A DNA stretch of 64,000 nucleotides from Flavobacteriaceae bacterium (GCA_947448525.1 CANFNV010000008.1:31706-95705); one strand, 5' to 3'; numbered from the stretch's first letter, positions 9,061 to 17,343 are shown. A program made the numbers and translations. Notes: generated by a model from the sequence alone, not told the origin.

Positions 9061-9067
9061 TAAAACA

Positions 9068-9862
9068 ATGATATACGAAGGGGTCTTAACCAAAATGCAA
9101 ACGGAATATTCGAATCCAATTCATTATTATTTGGTTTTTGAAAATAGTTTTCTGAATTTGAATCAATTGTTAGATAAACATTTGGAGATAAACTTTGTGG
9201 GGTATCAGTGTTTGAATTGTGGAAAAAAGAAGAAAATCTTCCGACAAGGATTTTGTTATGATTGTTTTATGAATAGTCCTTCGGCAGGCGATTGGATCAT
9301 GAAACCCGAATTGAGCACTGCGCATTTAAACATTGAAGATCGAGATTTGGAATACGAACGGAAAGTACAATTGCAACCACATATCGTGTATTTGGCTTTA
9401 TCAAGTGAGGTAAAAGTGGGTGTAACTCGAAAAACGCAAGTCCCAACACGTTGGATTGACCAAGGAGCCGTGCAAGCGATTCCAATTGTTGAAGTTCCCA
9501 ATCGTTATTTGGCAGGAATTACCGAGGTGGCACTAAAAAATCATTATGCCGATAAAACCAATTGGCAAAAAATGCTGAAAAATGAAGTGCCTGCAGCCGA
9601 TTTAATAAAAGAACGGAGGAGTTTGCGGTATTTAATTCCGAAAGAGGTTCAAGAGTATTTTCATCCCGAAAAAGAAGATTTGTATGAGTTGCATTTTCCA
9701 GTTATGGAATATCCTAAAAAAGTTACAAGCTTGAATTTGGATAAATCGCACCATTTTTCAGGGAAATTATTGGGAATAAAAGGGCAATATTTAATCTTTC
9801 AAGATGGTACTGTTTTTAATGTTCGCACTTTTGAAGGATATGTGGTCACAATAAATTTGTAA
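9068..9862 (+). CDS. DUF2797 zinc-finger-like protein
   Basis: A 264-residue protein of the DUF2797 family. Residues 48-70 hold two CxxC-type pairs (CLNCGKKK and FCYDCF) that probably bind zinc. The conserved segment HIVYLALSSEVKVGVTRKTQVPTRWIDQGA follows from about residue 106 and resembles a GIY-YIG nuclease-like core (YLA, then VGVT), but I cannot assign activity. No signal peptide or membrane span. It is divergent from the GH3-family gene and convergent with tsaB. Function is unknown. Confidence 0.85.
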   Translation: MIYEGVLTKMQTEYSNPIHYYLVFENSFLNLNQLLDKHLEINFVGYQCLNCGKKKKIFRQGFCYDCFMNSPSAGDWIMKPELSTAHLNIEDRDLEYERKVQLQPHIVYLALSSEVKVGVTRKTQVPTRWIDQGAVQAIPIVEVPNRYLAGITEVALKNHYADKTNWQKMLKNEVPAADLIKERRSLRYLIPKEVQEYFHPEKEDLYELHFPVMEYPKKVTSLNLDKSHHFSGKLLGIKGQYLIFQDGTVFNVRTFEGYVVTINL

Positions 9863-9890
9863 GTTTAGGCTTTGAATAACTATACCGATA

Positions 9891-10550
9891 TTATTTAGCG
9901 AACATGAAATCCTTTAAATAATAAGGTTCAAAATAAGCCACATCTTCAAAGTCTTTGTTTTGAAATTTAGCGAAGGAAATAGCACTCATTTCATTGGCTG
10001 AAGGAAATACAATTTCATCTAAAAAAATAAAATTAGATTGCGATAAAACCAGTTTAGCCTTTTCGCTACTGTCTCCAATGAAGTAAATTTTTTCTGAATG
10101 ATTTGCAAAGCTATTCTCTGTCAAAATTTCGGCTTGAACCTCACGAATCATTTCTTTATTTGAATTGAAAATAGCGCTATAAACTTCCATTCTTCGGGCA
10201 TCAATCATTGGCACAATACATCCATCATTTTGTTTGACTTGATGTGCCAAAGAAGTTAATGTATCAATAGCAATTAAAGGAATATCCAGGGCATAACACA
10301 ATCCTTTTGCGGCAGAAACACCAATTCGCAATCCGGTATAGGAACCAGGACCTTGACTAACGGCTACAGCATGTAAATCGGACATTGAAATTTTGGCTTG
10401 ATTGATGATTTCAGCAATAAAAACATGCAATTTTTCGGCATGGGAATATCCTTGTTCCGCTATTTCTTTACAAATAATCGTCGCCCCATCTTTTGCCAGG
10501 GAAACCGAACAATTTTTGGTAGCTGTTTCAATATTAAGGATATAACTCAT
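9891..10550 (-). CDS. tsaB: tRNA threonylcarbamoyladenosine biosynthesis protein TsaB
   Basis: A 219-residue ASKHA-fold protein. It partners TsaD and TsaE to put threonylcarbamoyl on A37 of ANN-decoding tRNAs. The start ILNIETATKNCSVSLA and the motif SQGPGSYTGLRIG near residue 65 are diagnostic. TsaB is a scaffold without catalytic activity of its own. Length matches the family (about 220-230). It lies 12 bp after the efflux adaptor gene on the same strand and may be read through from it, although the functions are unrelated. tsaD and tsaE are not in the window. Confidence 0.95.
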   Translation of the reverse strand: MSYILNIETATKNCSVSLAKDGATIICKEIAEQGYSHAEKLHVFIAEIINQAKISMSDLHAVAVSQGPGSYTGLRIGVSAAKGLCYALDIPLIAIDTLTSLAHQVKQNDGCIVPMIDARRMEVYSAIFNSNKEMIREVQAEILTENSFANHSEKIYFIGDSSEKAKLVLSQSNFIFLDEIVFPSANEMSAISFAKFQNKDFEDVAYFEPYYLKDFMFAK

Positions 10551-10562
10551 TTAAGAAACCAA

Positions 10563-11858
10563 TTATTTTTTGGGAAGTTTGTCAGTTGGAGAACTTACTT
10601 TGACCTTGTCGCCCGAATTCAGATCTTTTGTAACGGTAACATAAGGGCCAGTAATCACTTCGTCTCCTTTTTTCAACCCTGATAAAATTTCAATATTGGT
10701 ATCGTCTTGAATACCTGTTCTTACAATTCTAATTTTAGCTTTGTCGCCCACTTTTACAAAAACACATTCGTATTTTTTATCACTTTTCGACTTTACTTGA
10801 TCTTTATTGTTTTCTGAAATATCAAATTTCATAGTGGCGGTGGTGTCCGATTTTACTACAACAGAGCTGATTGGAACACCGACAACATTTTCTTTTCGTG
10901 TAGTAATAATATCAACCGTTGCTGTCATTCCCGGTCTGAATGGAGAATAAGTATCCGGTTTTCCTTGAATCAAATCCAGGTAAGATTCTTTTAAAATTCT
11001 AACTTTTACTTTAAAATTAGTAACCTGATCGGCAGTAGTTGTGGTGCTTGCCGAATTAGAAATGCTAGTTACAACTCCTTTAAATTCTTTTTTCAAATAG
11101 GCATCCACTTGAATTTTAGTTTCGTCACCAATGTTAATTTTAACAATATCGTTTTCATTTACATCGACTTCAACCTCCATATTGTTCAAGTTAGCCACAC
11201 GCAACAATTCGGTTCCAGCCATTTGTTGGGTTCCTAAAATACGTTCTCCTAGTTCCACACTAAGTTTTGAAATCGTTCCGTCGTTTGGAGAATAAATAGT
11301 AGTTCTTCCCAAATTGTCTTTTGCTTCTTTAACCGATGCGGAAGCACTTTGAACGTTAAAATAAGCCGTTTGTTTATTCGCTTTTGCGACTTCAAAAGAG
11401 GCAGTCGCTTTGTCCCAATCGGCTTTGGAAATAATTCCTTTTTCGTACAACGTTTTGTTTCTTTCAAAACTCGCTTGCGCTTCTTTGAAAGAAGCATCTG
11501 CTTGGTTTAATCCTGATTTTGTTCCAGAATAATTTGAAACGGAACGATTCAAACCCGAAGTATATAAATCGGGATTGATGCGAACTAACAAATCCCCTTT
11601 TTTTACTACTTGTCCTTCTTTTACAGGTAAATCGATTATTTCTCCCGATACTTGAGACGATATTTTAACTTCTATTTCGGGTTGAATTTTACCGGTTGCT
11701 GAAACCGTTTCAACAATAGTAATTGGATTGGCTTTTGCAATTTCAACTTCTTTAGAATCATCATTTTTCCCTATGATGCCTTTAGATTTTAAAATAACCA
11801 ATAAAACAACTACTACAATTACTACTGAAAGCAGGATATAAATTCTCTTTTTTGTCAT
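10563..11858 (-). CDS. Efflux periplasmic adaptor (MacA/HlyD-like)
   Basis: A membrane-fusion protein that would link an inner-membrane pump to a TolC-type channel. From the N-terminus: one membrane anchor (IYILLSVVIVVVVLLVIL), a lipoyl-like half motif (VVKKGDLLVRINPDLY), a helical hairpin at about residues 95-190, the second half motif (IYSPNDGTISKLSV) and beta-barrel segments to the end (GLKKGDEVITGPY). The start is set at the ATG at 11858, 4 bp after the tolC-like stop; the longer frame begins with TTG inside that gene. About 431 residues. MacA-type adaptors are normally followed by the MacB ABC transporter, but tsaB follows here, so the pump must be encoded elsewhere. Confidence 0.88.
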   Translation of the reverse strand: MTKKRIYILLSVVIVVVVLLVILKSKGIIGKNDDSKEVEIAKANPITIVETVSATGKIQPEIEVKISSQVSGEIIDLPVKEGQVVKKGDLLVRINPDLYTSGLNRSVSNYSGTKSGLNQADASFKEAQASFERNKTLYEKGIISKADWDKATASFEVAKANKQTAYFNVQSASASVKEAKDNLGRTTIYSPNDGTISKLSVELGERILGTQQMAGTELLRVANLNNMEVEVDVNENDIVKINIGDETKIQVDAYLKKEFKGVVTSISNSASTTTTADQVTNFKVKVRILKESYLDLIQGKPDTYSPFRPGMTATVDIITTRKENVVGVPISSVVVKSDTTATMKFDISENNKDQVKSKSDKKYECVFVKVGDKAKIRIVRTGIQDDTNIEILSGLKKGDEVITGPYVTVTKDLNSGDKVKVSSPTDKLPKK

Positions 11859-11862
11859 GACA

Positions 11863-13239
11863 TTATTTATTTTCAATGATTGGTATTCCGAAATAAAACT
11901 CTACAATTTTAACTTTAAAAATATAATCGTATTTCGTTCTTAACACTTCTGATTGCGAATTTACATACAACGTTTGTGACTGCGTAAAATCGAAACTATT
12001 CATCATTCCAACCGCAAATTTTTCTTTGGCATAATTGAAGGCTTCTTTTCTAGCTTCAAAGGCAACTGTTGCCGCTTCGTAGGCATTCAATGCTACTTTT
12101 GCATTGGTAATAGCCGTGTACACATTTCGCTCCAAATCAAGAATGGCTTGTTTTTCATTTGTTTTAGAACGCTCTAAAGCAATTTTGTATCGAGCCACAT
12201 TGTTTTTTGCTGAAAATCCATTCAAAATAGGCACATTTAATTGCACCCCAAAATTATGCCCTTTGTTATTACTAAACTGATCAAAAAATGGCAGTGGTCG
12301 AGATAAAATTGGATTACCAGAGCCATCAATACCTACAATTCTATCGGCATAACTCACTCTGGAACTGAAACTATAAAAACCTGTTAAACTTGGTTGATAA
12401 GCTCCTTTTGCAATGGTTACATCTTTTTCGGCAAGTTCTAAATTAGCACGCGCAATTTTAAGTTCTACTCTTTCTTGTTTTGCCTTTTCAACAATGTCAT
12501 CTGGTTTCTGAAGCATAGTTGCACTTGGTTTGGCTTCATAATCTACATCAGCAATATCAAACGTTTGAAAATCTTCTAATTGTAGCAGTTGAGCCAAACT
12601 CAATTTGGAAATAAATAAATTATTTTCTGCAGCAATTACTTTTTGTTTGTCGGCCGCCACAGTAGCTTTTACATCTAATAAATCACCACGAGCTACAACT
12701 CCAGATGCTACGAGTTCTTCACTACGTTTTTGCTGTTTTTCATCATAAGTCAATTGCTCGTTCTGGACTTTTAAATTCTCTTTATTAAATAGAATTTGCA
12801 GATAGGCATTGGCAACATTCAACGAAATATCATCTTTTATTTTTGTCAGTTGATATTGCGACGCAATGATAGAAAGATTGGCTTTTCGAAGTCTATTTTG
12901 ATTTTGAAGTCCGTTATAAATAGTAATGTTGGAGTTCAAACCCGCCGAAGTAAACTGTGTGGTTTGATTTTCTAACAAACCTGTGGTGATGTTTTGATTC
13001 AAACCAATATTCCAAGAATGGGAAGCATTGGCATTAATGCTAGGCAAAAAACTTCCTATTGCTGCAGTTCTTCCTATTGCAGTAGTTTCAGCATCCAATT
13101 CGGTTTGTTTTATAGAGATGTTGTTTTTAAGTGCATAATCTACACATTCTTGTAAGGTCCACTTTTTGTTTTGTGCTTGAGCGTTGATTCCCAAGAACAA
13201 AAAAAGTAACATCGCTAATATAAAACAGGTGTTTTTCAT
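11863..13239 (-). CDS. TolC-family outer membrane efflux channel
   Basis: A 458-residue TolC-like protein with a signal peptide (MKNTCFILAMLLFLFLGINAQAQ) and the family opening WTLQECVDYALKNN. Two OEP repeats follow, rich in long helices (SLAQLLQLEDFQ, then LDLERNVYTAITNAKVAL), with a final segment KFAVGMMNSFDFTQSQTLY typical of the second repeat. It trimerises in the outer membrane in known relatives. It is first in the operon with the adaptor. A -7 element TAAATTTG lies at 13269-13276 on this strand. Substrate unknown. Confidence 0.92.
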   Translation of the reverse strand: MKNTCFILAMLLFLFLGINAQAQNKKWTLQECVDYALKNNISIKQTELDAETTAIGRTAAIGSFLPSINANASHSWNIGLNQNITTGLLENQTTQFTSAGLNSNITIYNGLQNQNRLRKANLSIIASQYQLTKIKDDISLNVANAYLQILFNKENLKVQNEQLTYDEKQQKRSEELVASGVVARGDLLDVKATVAADKQKVIAAENNLFISKLSLAQLLQLEDFQTFDIADVDYEAKPSATMLQKPDDIVEKAKQERVELKIARANLELAEKDVTIAKGAYQPSLTGFYSFSSRVSYADRIVGIDGSGNPILSRPLPFFDQFSNNKGHNFGVQLNVPILNGFSAKNNVARYKIALERSKTNEKQAILDLERNVYTAITNAKVALNAYEAATVAFEARKEAFNYAKEKFAVGMMNSFDFTQSQTLYVNSQSEVLRTKYDYIFKVKIVEFYFGIPIIENK

Positions 13240-13374
13240 GTTTTTTATTCAAAAGTGAAAATGATAGGCAAATTTAATAGTTTTAAAATGAATTTCATTA
13301 AATTAACACAATCTTATCAGACGTTAAATTGCTTTTTTTGTTACATTCACGTCGAAATTAATTTTTTTTTTAAA

Positions 13375-14766
13375 ATGAAAAATATTTTTGTTGCAACGAC
13401 TCTTTTTGTGCTTTTTTCTTCCCTTTTTGGTTGTTCTTCGACCAATAAATTTGCGAGTTTAAAACCTGAGCCTTCTGAAAATGTTTCTGTGGTTTATAAA
13501 AACACGACGTCATTTGTAAGTATGCCAATGGAAATTTCGCTTAAAGAAATAGAGAATCAGTTGAATAAATCATTAACAGGATTGATTTATGAGGATGATA
13601 TTCTGGAAGATGATAAAACGGAAATGAAAATTTGGAAAACAGCTCCTATAAAATTGACAGAAAAAGATGGAAAAATTGAATCAGTATTGCCTTTGAAAAT
13701 TTGGTCAAAATTCAAATATGGAACTGATTTTATGGGATTGAATGACACCCGTGAAATTGAATTGAACGGAACCATAACCTTAAGGAGTGATGTAAAATTG
13801 TCTAATTGGAAGTTGGATACCAATTCGGAGATTGAAAATTTTGAGTGGAGCGAGAGTCCCACGGTCTTGGTTGCTGGAAAAAAGATACCTATAACGTATA
13901 TCATCAATCCGACATTGTCTCTTTTTAAATCAAAAATAGCAAAGAAAATTGATGCCGCTATCGAAAAATCATGCGATTTTAAACCTTATGTTTTGAATGT
14001 ATTACAAACTATGAGTACACCTTTTGAAACAAGTACTCAATATGAGACGTGGTTTAAAATGAATCCGATAGAAGTGTATGTAACCGATGCAATAATCCAA
14101 AAAAATAAAATACAAATGAATTTGGGTTTGAAATGCACCATGCAAACTATGGTTGGGGAACAACCGAAAACTACCTTTGACAAAGAGGGGATTTCGTTTA
14201 AACCCGTAACCAAAGTACCCGATAAAACTACGGCAACAGTGGCAGCGATTTCTACTTATGAAAGTGCCTCGCGCATTATTACTAAAAACTTTCAAGGAAA
14301 AGAATTTGCTTCTGGAAGTAGAAAAATTGTAGTTCAAAAAGTAGATTTATGGGCCAAAGATGGCAAAATGATTATCGCTTTAGACATGACGGGTAGCATT
14401 AATGGAACAATATATTTGAGTGGAATTTCAAATTATAATGCGATTACCAAAGAAATTTATTTTGAGCAAATGGATTATGTTTTGAACACGAAAGGTCTTT
14501 TAACCAAAACTGCGAATTGGCTTTTGCAAGGTATGATTCTGAAAAAAATACAAGAAAGTTGTCGCTATTCTATTCAAGAAAATCTAGAGGAAGGTAAGAA
14601 AAGTTTGCTGCCTTATTTGAACAATTACTCGCCTATGAAAGGTGTTTTTGTCAATGGAACGATGAATGATTTTGAATTTGAAAAAGTAGAGTTGACCAAT
14701 AATGCCATTATTGCATTTATTACTACTACCGGAAAGATGAACGTTAAGATTGATGGGATGGAGTAA
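13375..14766 (+). CDS. DUF4403-family lipoprotein
   Basis: A 463-residue predicted lipoprotein. The start is placed at the ATG at 13375 because the lipoprotein signal (MKNIFVATTLFVLFSSLFGC) begins there; the longer frame adds 40 unrelated residues. The lipobox is LFGC. The mature part has repeats of long beta-strands and amphipathic helices, including VEVYVTDAIIQKNKIQMNLGLKC-like stretches, that fit the DUF4403 family, whose role is unknown but whose fold has been compared to lipid-binding BPI/TULIP proteins; I state that comparison with low confidence. It is divergent from tolC and converges on the oxidase-assembly block. Confidence 0.85.
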   Translation: MKNIFVATTLFVLFSSLFGCSSTNKFASLKPEPSENVSVVYKNTTSFVSMPMEISLKEIENQLNKSLTGLIYEDDILEDDKTEMKIWKTAPIKLTEKDGKIESVLPLKIWSKFKYGTDFMGLNDTREIELNGTITLRSDVKLSNWKLDTNSEIENFEWSESPTVLVAGKKIPITYIINPTLSLFKSKIAKKIDAAIEKSCDFKPYVLNVLQTMSTPFETSTQYETWFKMNPIEVYVTDAIIQKNKIQMNLGLKCTMQTMVGEQPKTTFDKEGISFKPVTKVPDKTTATVAAISTYESASRIITKNFQGKEFASGSRKIVVQKVDLWAKDGKMIIALDMTGSINGTIYLSGISNYNAITKEIYFEQMDYVLNTKGLLTKTANWLLQGMILKKIQESCRYSIQENLEEGKKSLLPYLNNYSPMKGVFVNGTMNDFEFEKVELTNNAIIAFITTTGKMNVKIDGME

Positions 14767-14771
14767 TCAAT

Positions 14772-15038
14772 TCATTCCTGCTTCTTTTTTGCATACATCC
14801 TGTAAACCACTACTCCAACCACACCTACCAAAATATAGGGAATAACCATAAGATACACGATTCCATCATTAACTGCTTCGGCTTTCATTGTGTTTCCTTC
14901 ACTTTCTAATGAGGCACGACACATGGCACATTGGGCAATAGAGGCAATAGGCATTAAGCAATAGGCAATAGCGATTATCACTTTCAAAAACCAACTTGCT
15001 TTTGACTTTTGACTTTTGACTTTTGACTTAATTACCAT
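14772..15038 (-). CDS. Small Cys-containing membrane protein of the oxidase-assembly block
   Basis: An 88-residue protein with a signal peptide ending SIAQ, a short mature start CAMCRASLESEG, and one transmembrane helix (VYLMVIPYILVGVVGVVVYRMY). Proteins of this type, with the CAMC start, occur next to oxidase-assembly genes in Flavobacteriaceae in my recollection; function is unknown. Two ATGs are possible (15050 and 15038); the second is nearer the DUF420 stop and is preferred, an 11-bp overlap. Odd: the lysine-rich n-region is encoded by four copies of tttgact (minus strand agtcaaa) and the hydrophobic region by four phased ggcaata-type units, so the signal peptide appears to be repeat-derived. 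Confidence 0.75.
   Translation of the reverse strand: MVIKSKVKSQKSKASWFLKVIIAIAYCLMPIASIAQCAMCRASLESEGNTMKAEAVNDGIVYLMVIPYILVGVVGVVVYRMYAKKKQE
14943..14970. repeat. Heptamer array ggcaata inside a coding region
   Basis: Four 7-bp units in phase: ggcaata, ggcatta, agcaata, ggcaata. A further ggcaata lies at 14934-14940 offset by 2 bp. The array encodes the hydrophobic core of the signal peptide of the small membrane protein. Confidence 0.85.
15001..15028. repeat. Heptamer array tttgact, 4 perfect copies, inside a coding region
   Basis: Four exact tandem copies of tttgact. On the minus strand they encode the lysine- and serine-rich n-region KSKVKSQKSK. The array abuts the DUF420 stop codon (15028-15030). 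Confidence 0.95.
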
Positions 15039-15573
15039 AATAAGGCGCAATCATTATATAGACAATAACACCTGTTACAGCAACATAAAGCCATAATGGA
15101 AAGGTGATTCTTGCTAATTTTTTATGTCTATCGAATTCAGAAGATAATGCTCTTACATAAGTAAACAAAACCAAAGGGATGATAGTAACCGATAAGACAA
15201 TGTGTGTAATCAATAAGAAAAAATAGATATATTTAATAACTCCTTCACCACCAAATGTGGTAGCTTCAGCCGTCATGTGATAGGCCACATACATTAATAA
15301 GAAAACCACCGAACAAGCAATAGCGGAAGTCATTAGTTTTTCATGTAAAGCACGATTACCATTTTTGATAGCCCTAACTGCCAATATTAATAAAATTGCT
15401 GTAATGCCGTTTATAGTTGCATAAATTGGAGGTAAAAAAGAAAGTGGCTTTACCTGAATTCCGAAATCTTTTAAACGAATGCTAAAAAGTAACACCACTG
15501 CCAGTGGAATTATAATTGAAACGATGATGATTGGTGTTTTAAACTTTTTTTCTATTGCTTTATTTTCTTTCAT
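15028..15573 (-). CDS. DUF420 membrane protein (oxidase assembly)
   Basis: A 181-residue integral membrane protein with five predicted spans: IIIVSIIIPLAVVLLFSI, YATINGITAILLILAV, SAIACSVVFLLMYVAY, YFFLLITHIVLSVTIIPLVL and ITFPLWLYVAVTGVIVYIM. Conserved histidines (ALHEKLM, YHMTAE, LITHIVL, FDRHKK) fit the DUF420/CtaM-like family, which in other bacteria helps make functional heme-copper oxidase. It starts 2 bp after the SCO gene stop, inside the same operon. The role in aa3 assembly is inferred from family and context. Confidence 0.88.
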   Translation of the reverse strand: MKENKAIEKKFKTPIIIVSIIIPLAVVLLFSIRLKDFGIQVKPLSFLPPIYATINGITAILLILAVRAIKNGNRALHEKLMTSAIACSVVFLLMYVAYHMTAEATTFGGEGVIKYIYFFLLITHIVLSVTIIPLVLFTYVRALSSEFDRHKKLARITFPLWLYVAVTGVIVYIMIAPYYGN

Positions 15574-15575
15574 GA

Positions 15576-16256
15576 TTATTCTTTTAATAGTATTTTAATG
15601 TCTTCTTTAATGGCATCAACTCCTTTTTGTTCTAATCCGTCATAATATAAAATCGGATTCCCTTGTTGGTCTTTTCGGCATCTGATATTTCCGTTTTTAT
15701 CAATGAGAGCAAAAAGTCCAGAATGTTCAAAATTGCCTATGGCTTTATTATTTTCACCTACATAAAGATTAAATCCTTTGTTGGCTAAATTGAAAATATA
15801 GTCTTTATTACCCGTAAGAAAATGCCAATTAGCTGAAGTTGCACCTAACTTTTTGGCGTGTTCTTTAAGTACGGCTGGCGTATCATTTTCGGGATTGATA
15901 CTGATCGAGGCAATACCAAAATCTTTTTCATTTGAAAACTCCTTTTGAATGGTAATCATGTTTTTGTTCATGATGGGACAAATGGAAGGACATGTGGAAA
16001 AGAAAAATTCTAAAACATATACTTTCCCTGTATACTCTTTATTAGAAATTTTGGAATTGTTTTGGTCAGTTAATTCAAATTTTGGAGCGGGTCCAATTTT
16101 ATTTAACGTTTGATTATTTACCATTTCATTTGAAAGACTCATACGGTCGTTTTGAACTACAGACCCATTTTTAATTCGGTCAATAATTTTAGGAATGAAG
16201 ATGATTCCAAATAGTAGAATTATAAATGAAATACCAATATAAGATTTGTTTTTCAT
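15576..16256 (-). CDS. SCO1/SenC-family copper chaperone
   Basis: A 226-residue membrane-anchored thioredoxin-fold protein that in known relatives delivers copper to the CuA site of cytochrome oxidase subunit II. An N-terminal anchor (IGISFIILLFGIIFIPKII) is followed by the copper motif CPSICPIM (CxxxC) at about residue 115 and a downstream histidine in GNFEHSGLF. All three copper ligands are therefore present. It starts 3 bp after a related gene that lacks these residues. Its expected target is the subunit II at 48383-49567. Confidence 0.93.
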   Translation of the reverse strand: MKNKSYIGISFIILLFGIIFIPKIIDRIKNGSVVQNDRMSLSNEMVNNQTLNKIGPAPKFELTDQNNSKISNKEYTGKVYVLEFFFSTCPSICPIMNKNMITIQKEFSNEKDFGIASISINPENDTPAVLKEHAKKLGATSANWHFLTGNKDYIFNLANKGFNLYVGENNKAIGNFEHSGLFALIDKNGNIRCRKDQQGNPILYYDGLEQKGVDAIKEDIKILLKE

Positions 16257-16259
16257 TGC

Positions 16260-16916
16260 TTAGATTTGTCTTGTTGCGTTATGATTTTTCTTTAATGCCA
16301 ATCGGTACTCTGCTAAAATAATTTTTACATCGTCGGTCATTTCGTTATAAAGTTCAGACACAAAAATAGTATTATAACCTTCTTTATATTCTGATTTTCC
16401 TTTTTTATCGTGTCCTTTTCTACCGCGAAGGTTTCTTTTTTTGTCTATAATAAAAACATTTGGCGTTCCTAATGTGGTATCTAGCTTTCCAACCAATTGC
16501 ATTTTATCATAGAAATTGTGGATTTGTTCGGGTGATCCAAAAGCAAAATTCCAACCTGCTTGTGTACCTAATTTCAATAAATCGTTTTGAAGTTCACGAA
16601 CTTGATTTTGCGTTCCATCTGGAAGAATCATCACCATTTGAAAATCTTTAAAATTTTTGTTTCTATCAAATATCTTTTCATAAAGATTAAAGAAATTTCC
16701 TTTGTGTTTTAGAACATCTTCGCCAACAAATCCTAGAATGGTAATTTTTCCCTTTAAGGCCAAAGGTTTATTATCTAATGTTATCCATGAATTTAGTTCT
16801 GGAATGTTTTTAGTAATGGTTGGAAGTTTAGCAAAGCTATTGATTCCAGAGGCAAAGAAAAGATAGGCAACGATAGGAAGTATAAACAATACAAACAACA
16901 CCAGATTCTTTTTCAT
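16260..16916 (-). CDS. Cysteine-less SCO/thioredoxin-like protein
   Basis: A 218-residue protein with one N-terminal membrane anchor (LVLFVLFILPIVAYLFFASG). The rest follows the SCO plan: a KITILGFVG strand where the CxxxC loop would begin, MVMILPDGT, GWNFAFGSPEQI, TPNVFIIDKKRNLRGR and a C-terminal helix. It has no cysteine anywhere, so it cannot bind copper by the SCO mechanism or do thiol exchange. It directly precedes the intact SCO gene. It may be a partner or a duplicated copy that lost its catalytic residues. A -7 element TATTTTTG (16939-16946) lies 22 bp upstream. Confidence 0.75.
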   Translation of the reverse strand: MKKNLVLFVLFILPIVAYLFFASGINSFAKLPTITKNIPELNSWITLDNKPLALKGKITILGFVGEDVLKHKGNFFNLYEKIFDRNKNFKDFQMVMILPDGTQNQVRELQNDLLKLGTQAGWNFAFGSPEQIHNFYDKMQLVGKLDTTLGTPNVFIIDKKRNLRGRKGHDKKGKSEYKEGYNTIFVSELYNEMTDDVKIILAEYRLALKKNHNATRQI

Positions 16917-16938
16917 TGTATTTTACTTTTTAATTATA

Positions 16939-16946
16939 CAAAAATA
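16939..16946 (-). promoter_or_regulatory. -7 promoter element of the SCO-like operon
   Basis: TATTTTTG on the minus strand, 22 bp before the ATG at 16916. It overlaps the T-run of the terminator just upstream. No -33 TTG was seen. Confidence 0.45.
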
Positions 16947-16947
16947 A

Positions 16948-16975
16948 AAAAAGGCACGCAATTGCGTACCTTTTT
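16948..16975 (-). terminator. Terminator after the oxidase subunit III/IV genes
   Basis: A hairpin with about 12 paired bases (AAAAAGG and ACGC arms with one mismatch) around an aatt loop, followed by a T-run on the minus strand. It lies between the subunit IV gene and the SCO-like gene. The symmetric A/T flanks could also stop plus-strand transcripts. Confidence 0.8.
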
Positions 16976-16992
16976 ATTGAATTATTATCATG

Positions 16993-17343
16993 TTAAAAAT
17001 TCCACTTGATTGTAGCATCTCTAAAAACCTGAAATATATAATTTCCTTCCGTTAACAAGATAAAGACCAAGTATAAAATTAAGAATATAACCGTCCATAC
17101 AACAGCTCTTCTTAAAGCCGGAGTTTCGCCTTCCATGTGCATGAAAGCCCAAACAATGTAATACGCTTTAAAAATTGTTAGGATAATGAATATCCAATTC
17201 AATAAATTCATACCTAAAATATCGGTCAAGTGTAATGCTGCTGGCTTTTGAATTCCTAAGAATACCTCAACTGTTGTAACAACAGATAGTATTCCAAAAA
17301 CCAACCAAATTCTTTTTGTATTAGAAACGTGTTCGTGTGACAT
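16993..17343 (-). CDS. Cytochrome c oxidase subunit IV family protein
   Basis: A 116-residue protein with three transmembrane helices (IWLVFGILSVVTTVEVFLGI, LLNWIFIILTIFKAYYIVWAFMHM, AVVWTVIFLILYLVFILL). The central FKAYYIVWAFMHM is the family signature. It is the small structural subunit of the aa3/caa3-type oxidase. It lies 20 bp after the long subunit III gene and is last before a terminator. Confidence 0.9.
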   Translation of the reverse strand: MSHEHVSNTKRIWLVFGILSVVTTVEVFLGIQKPAALHLTDILGMNLLNWIFIILTIFKAYYIVWAFMHMEGETPALRRAVVWTVIFLILYLVFILLTEGNYIFQVFRDATIKWNF

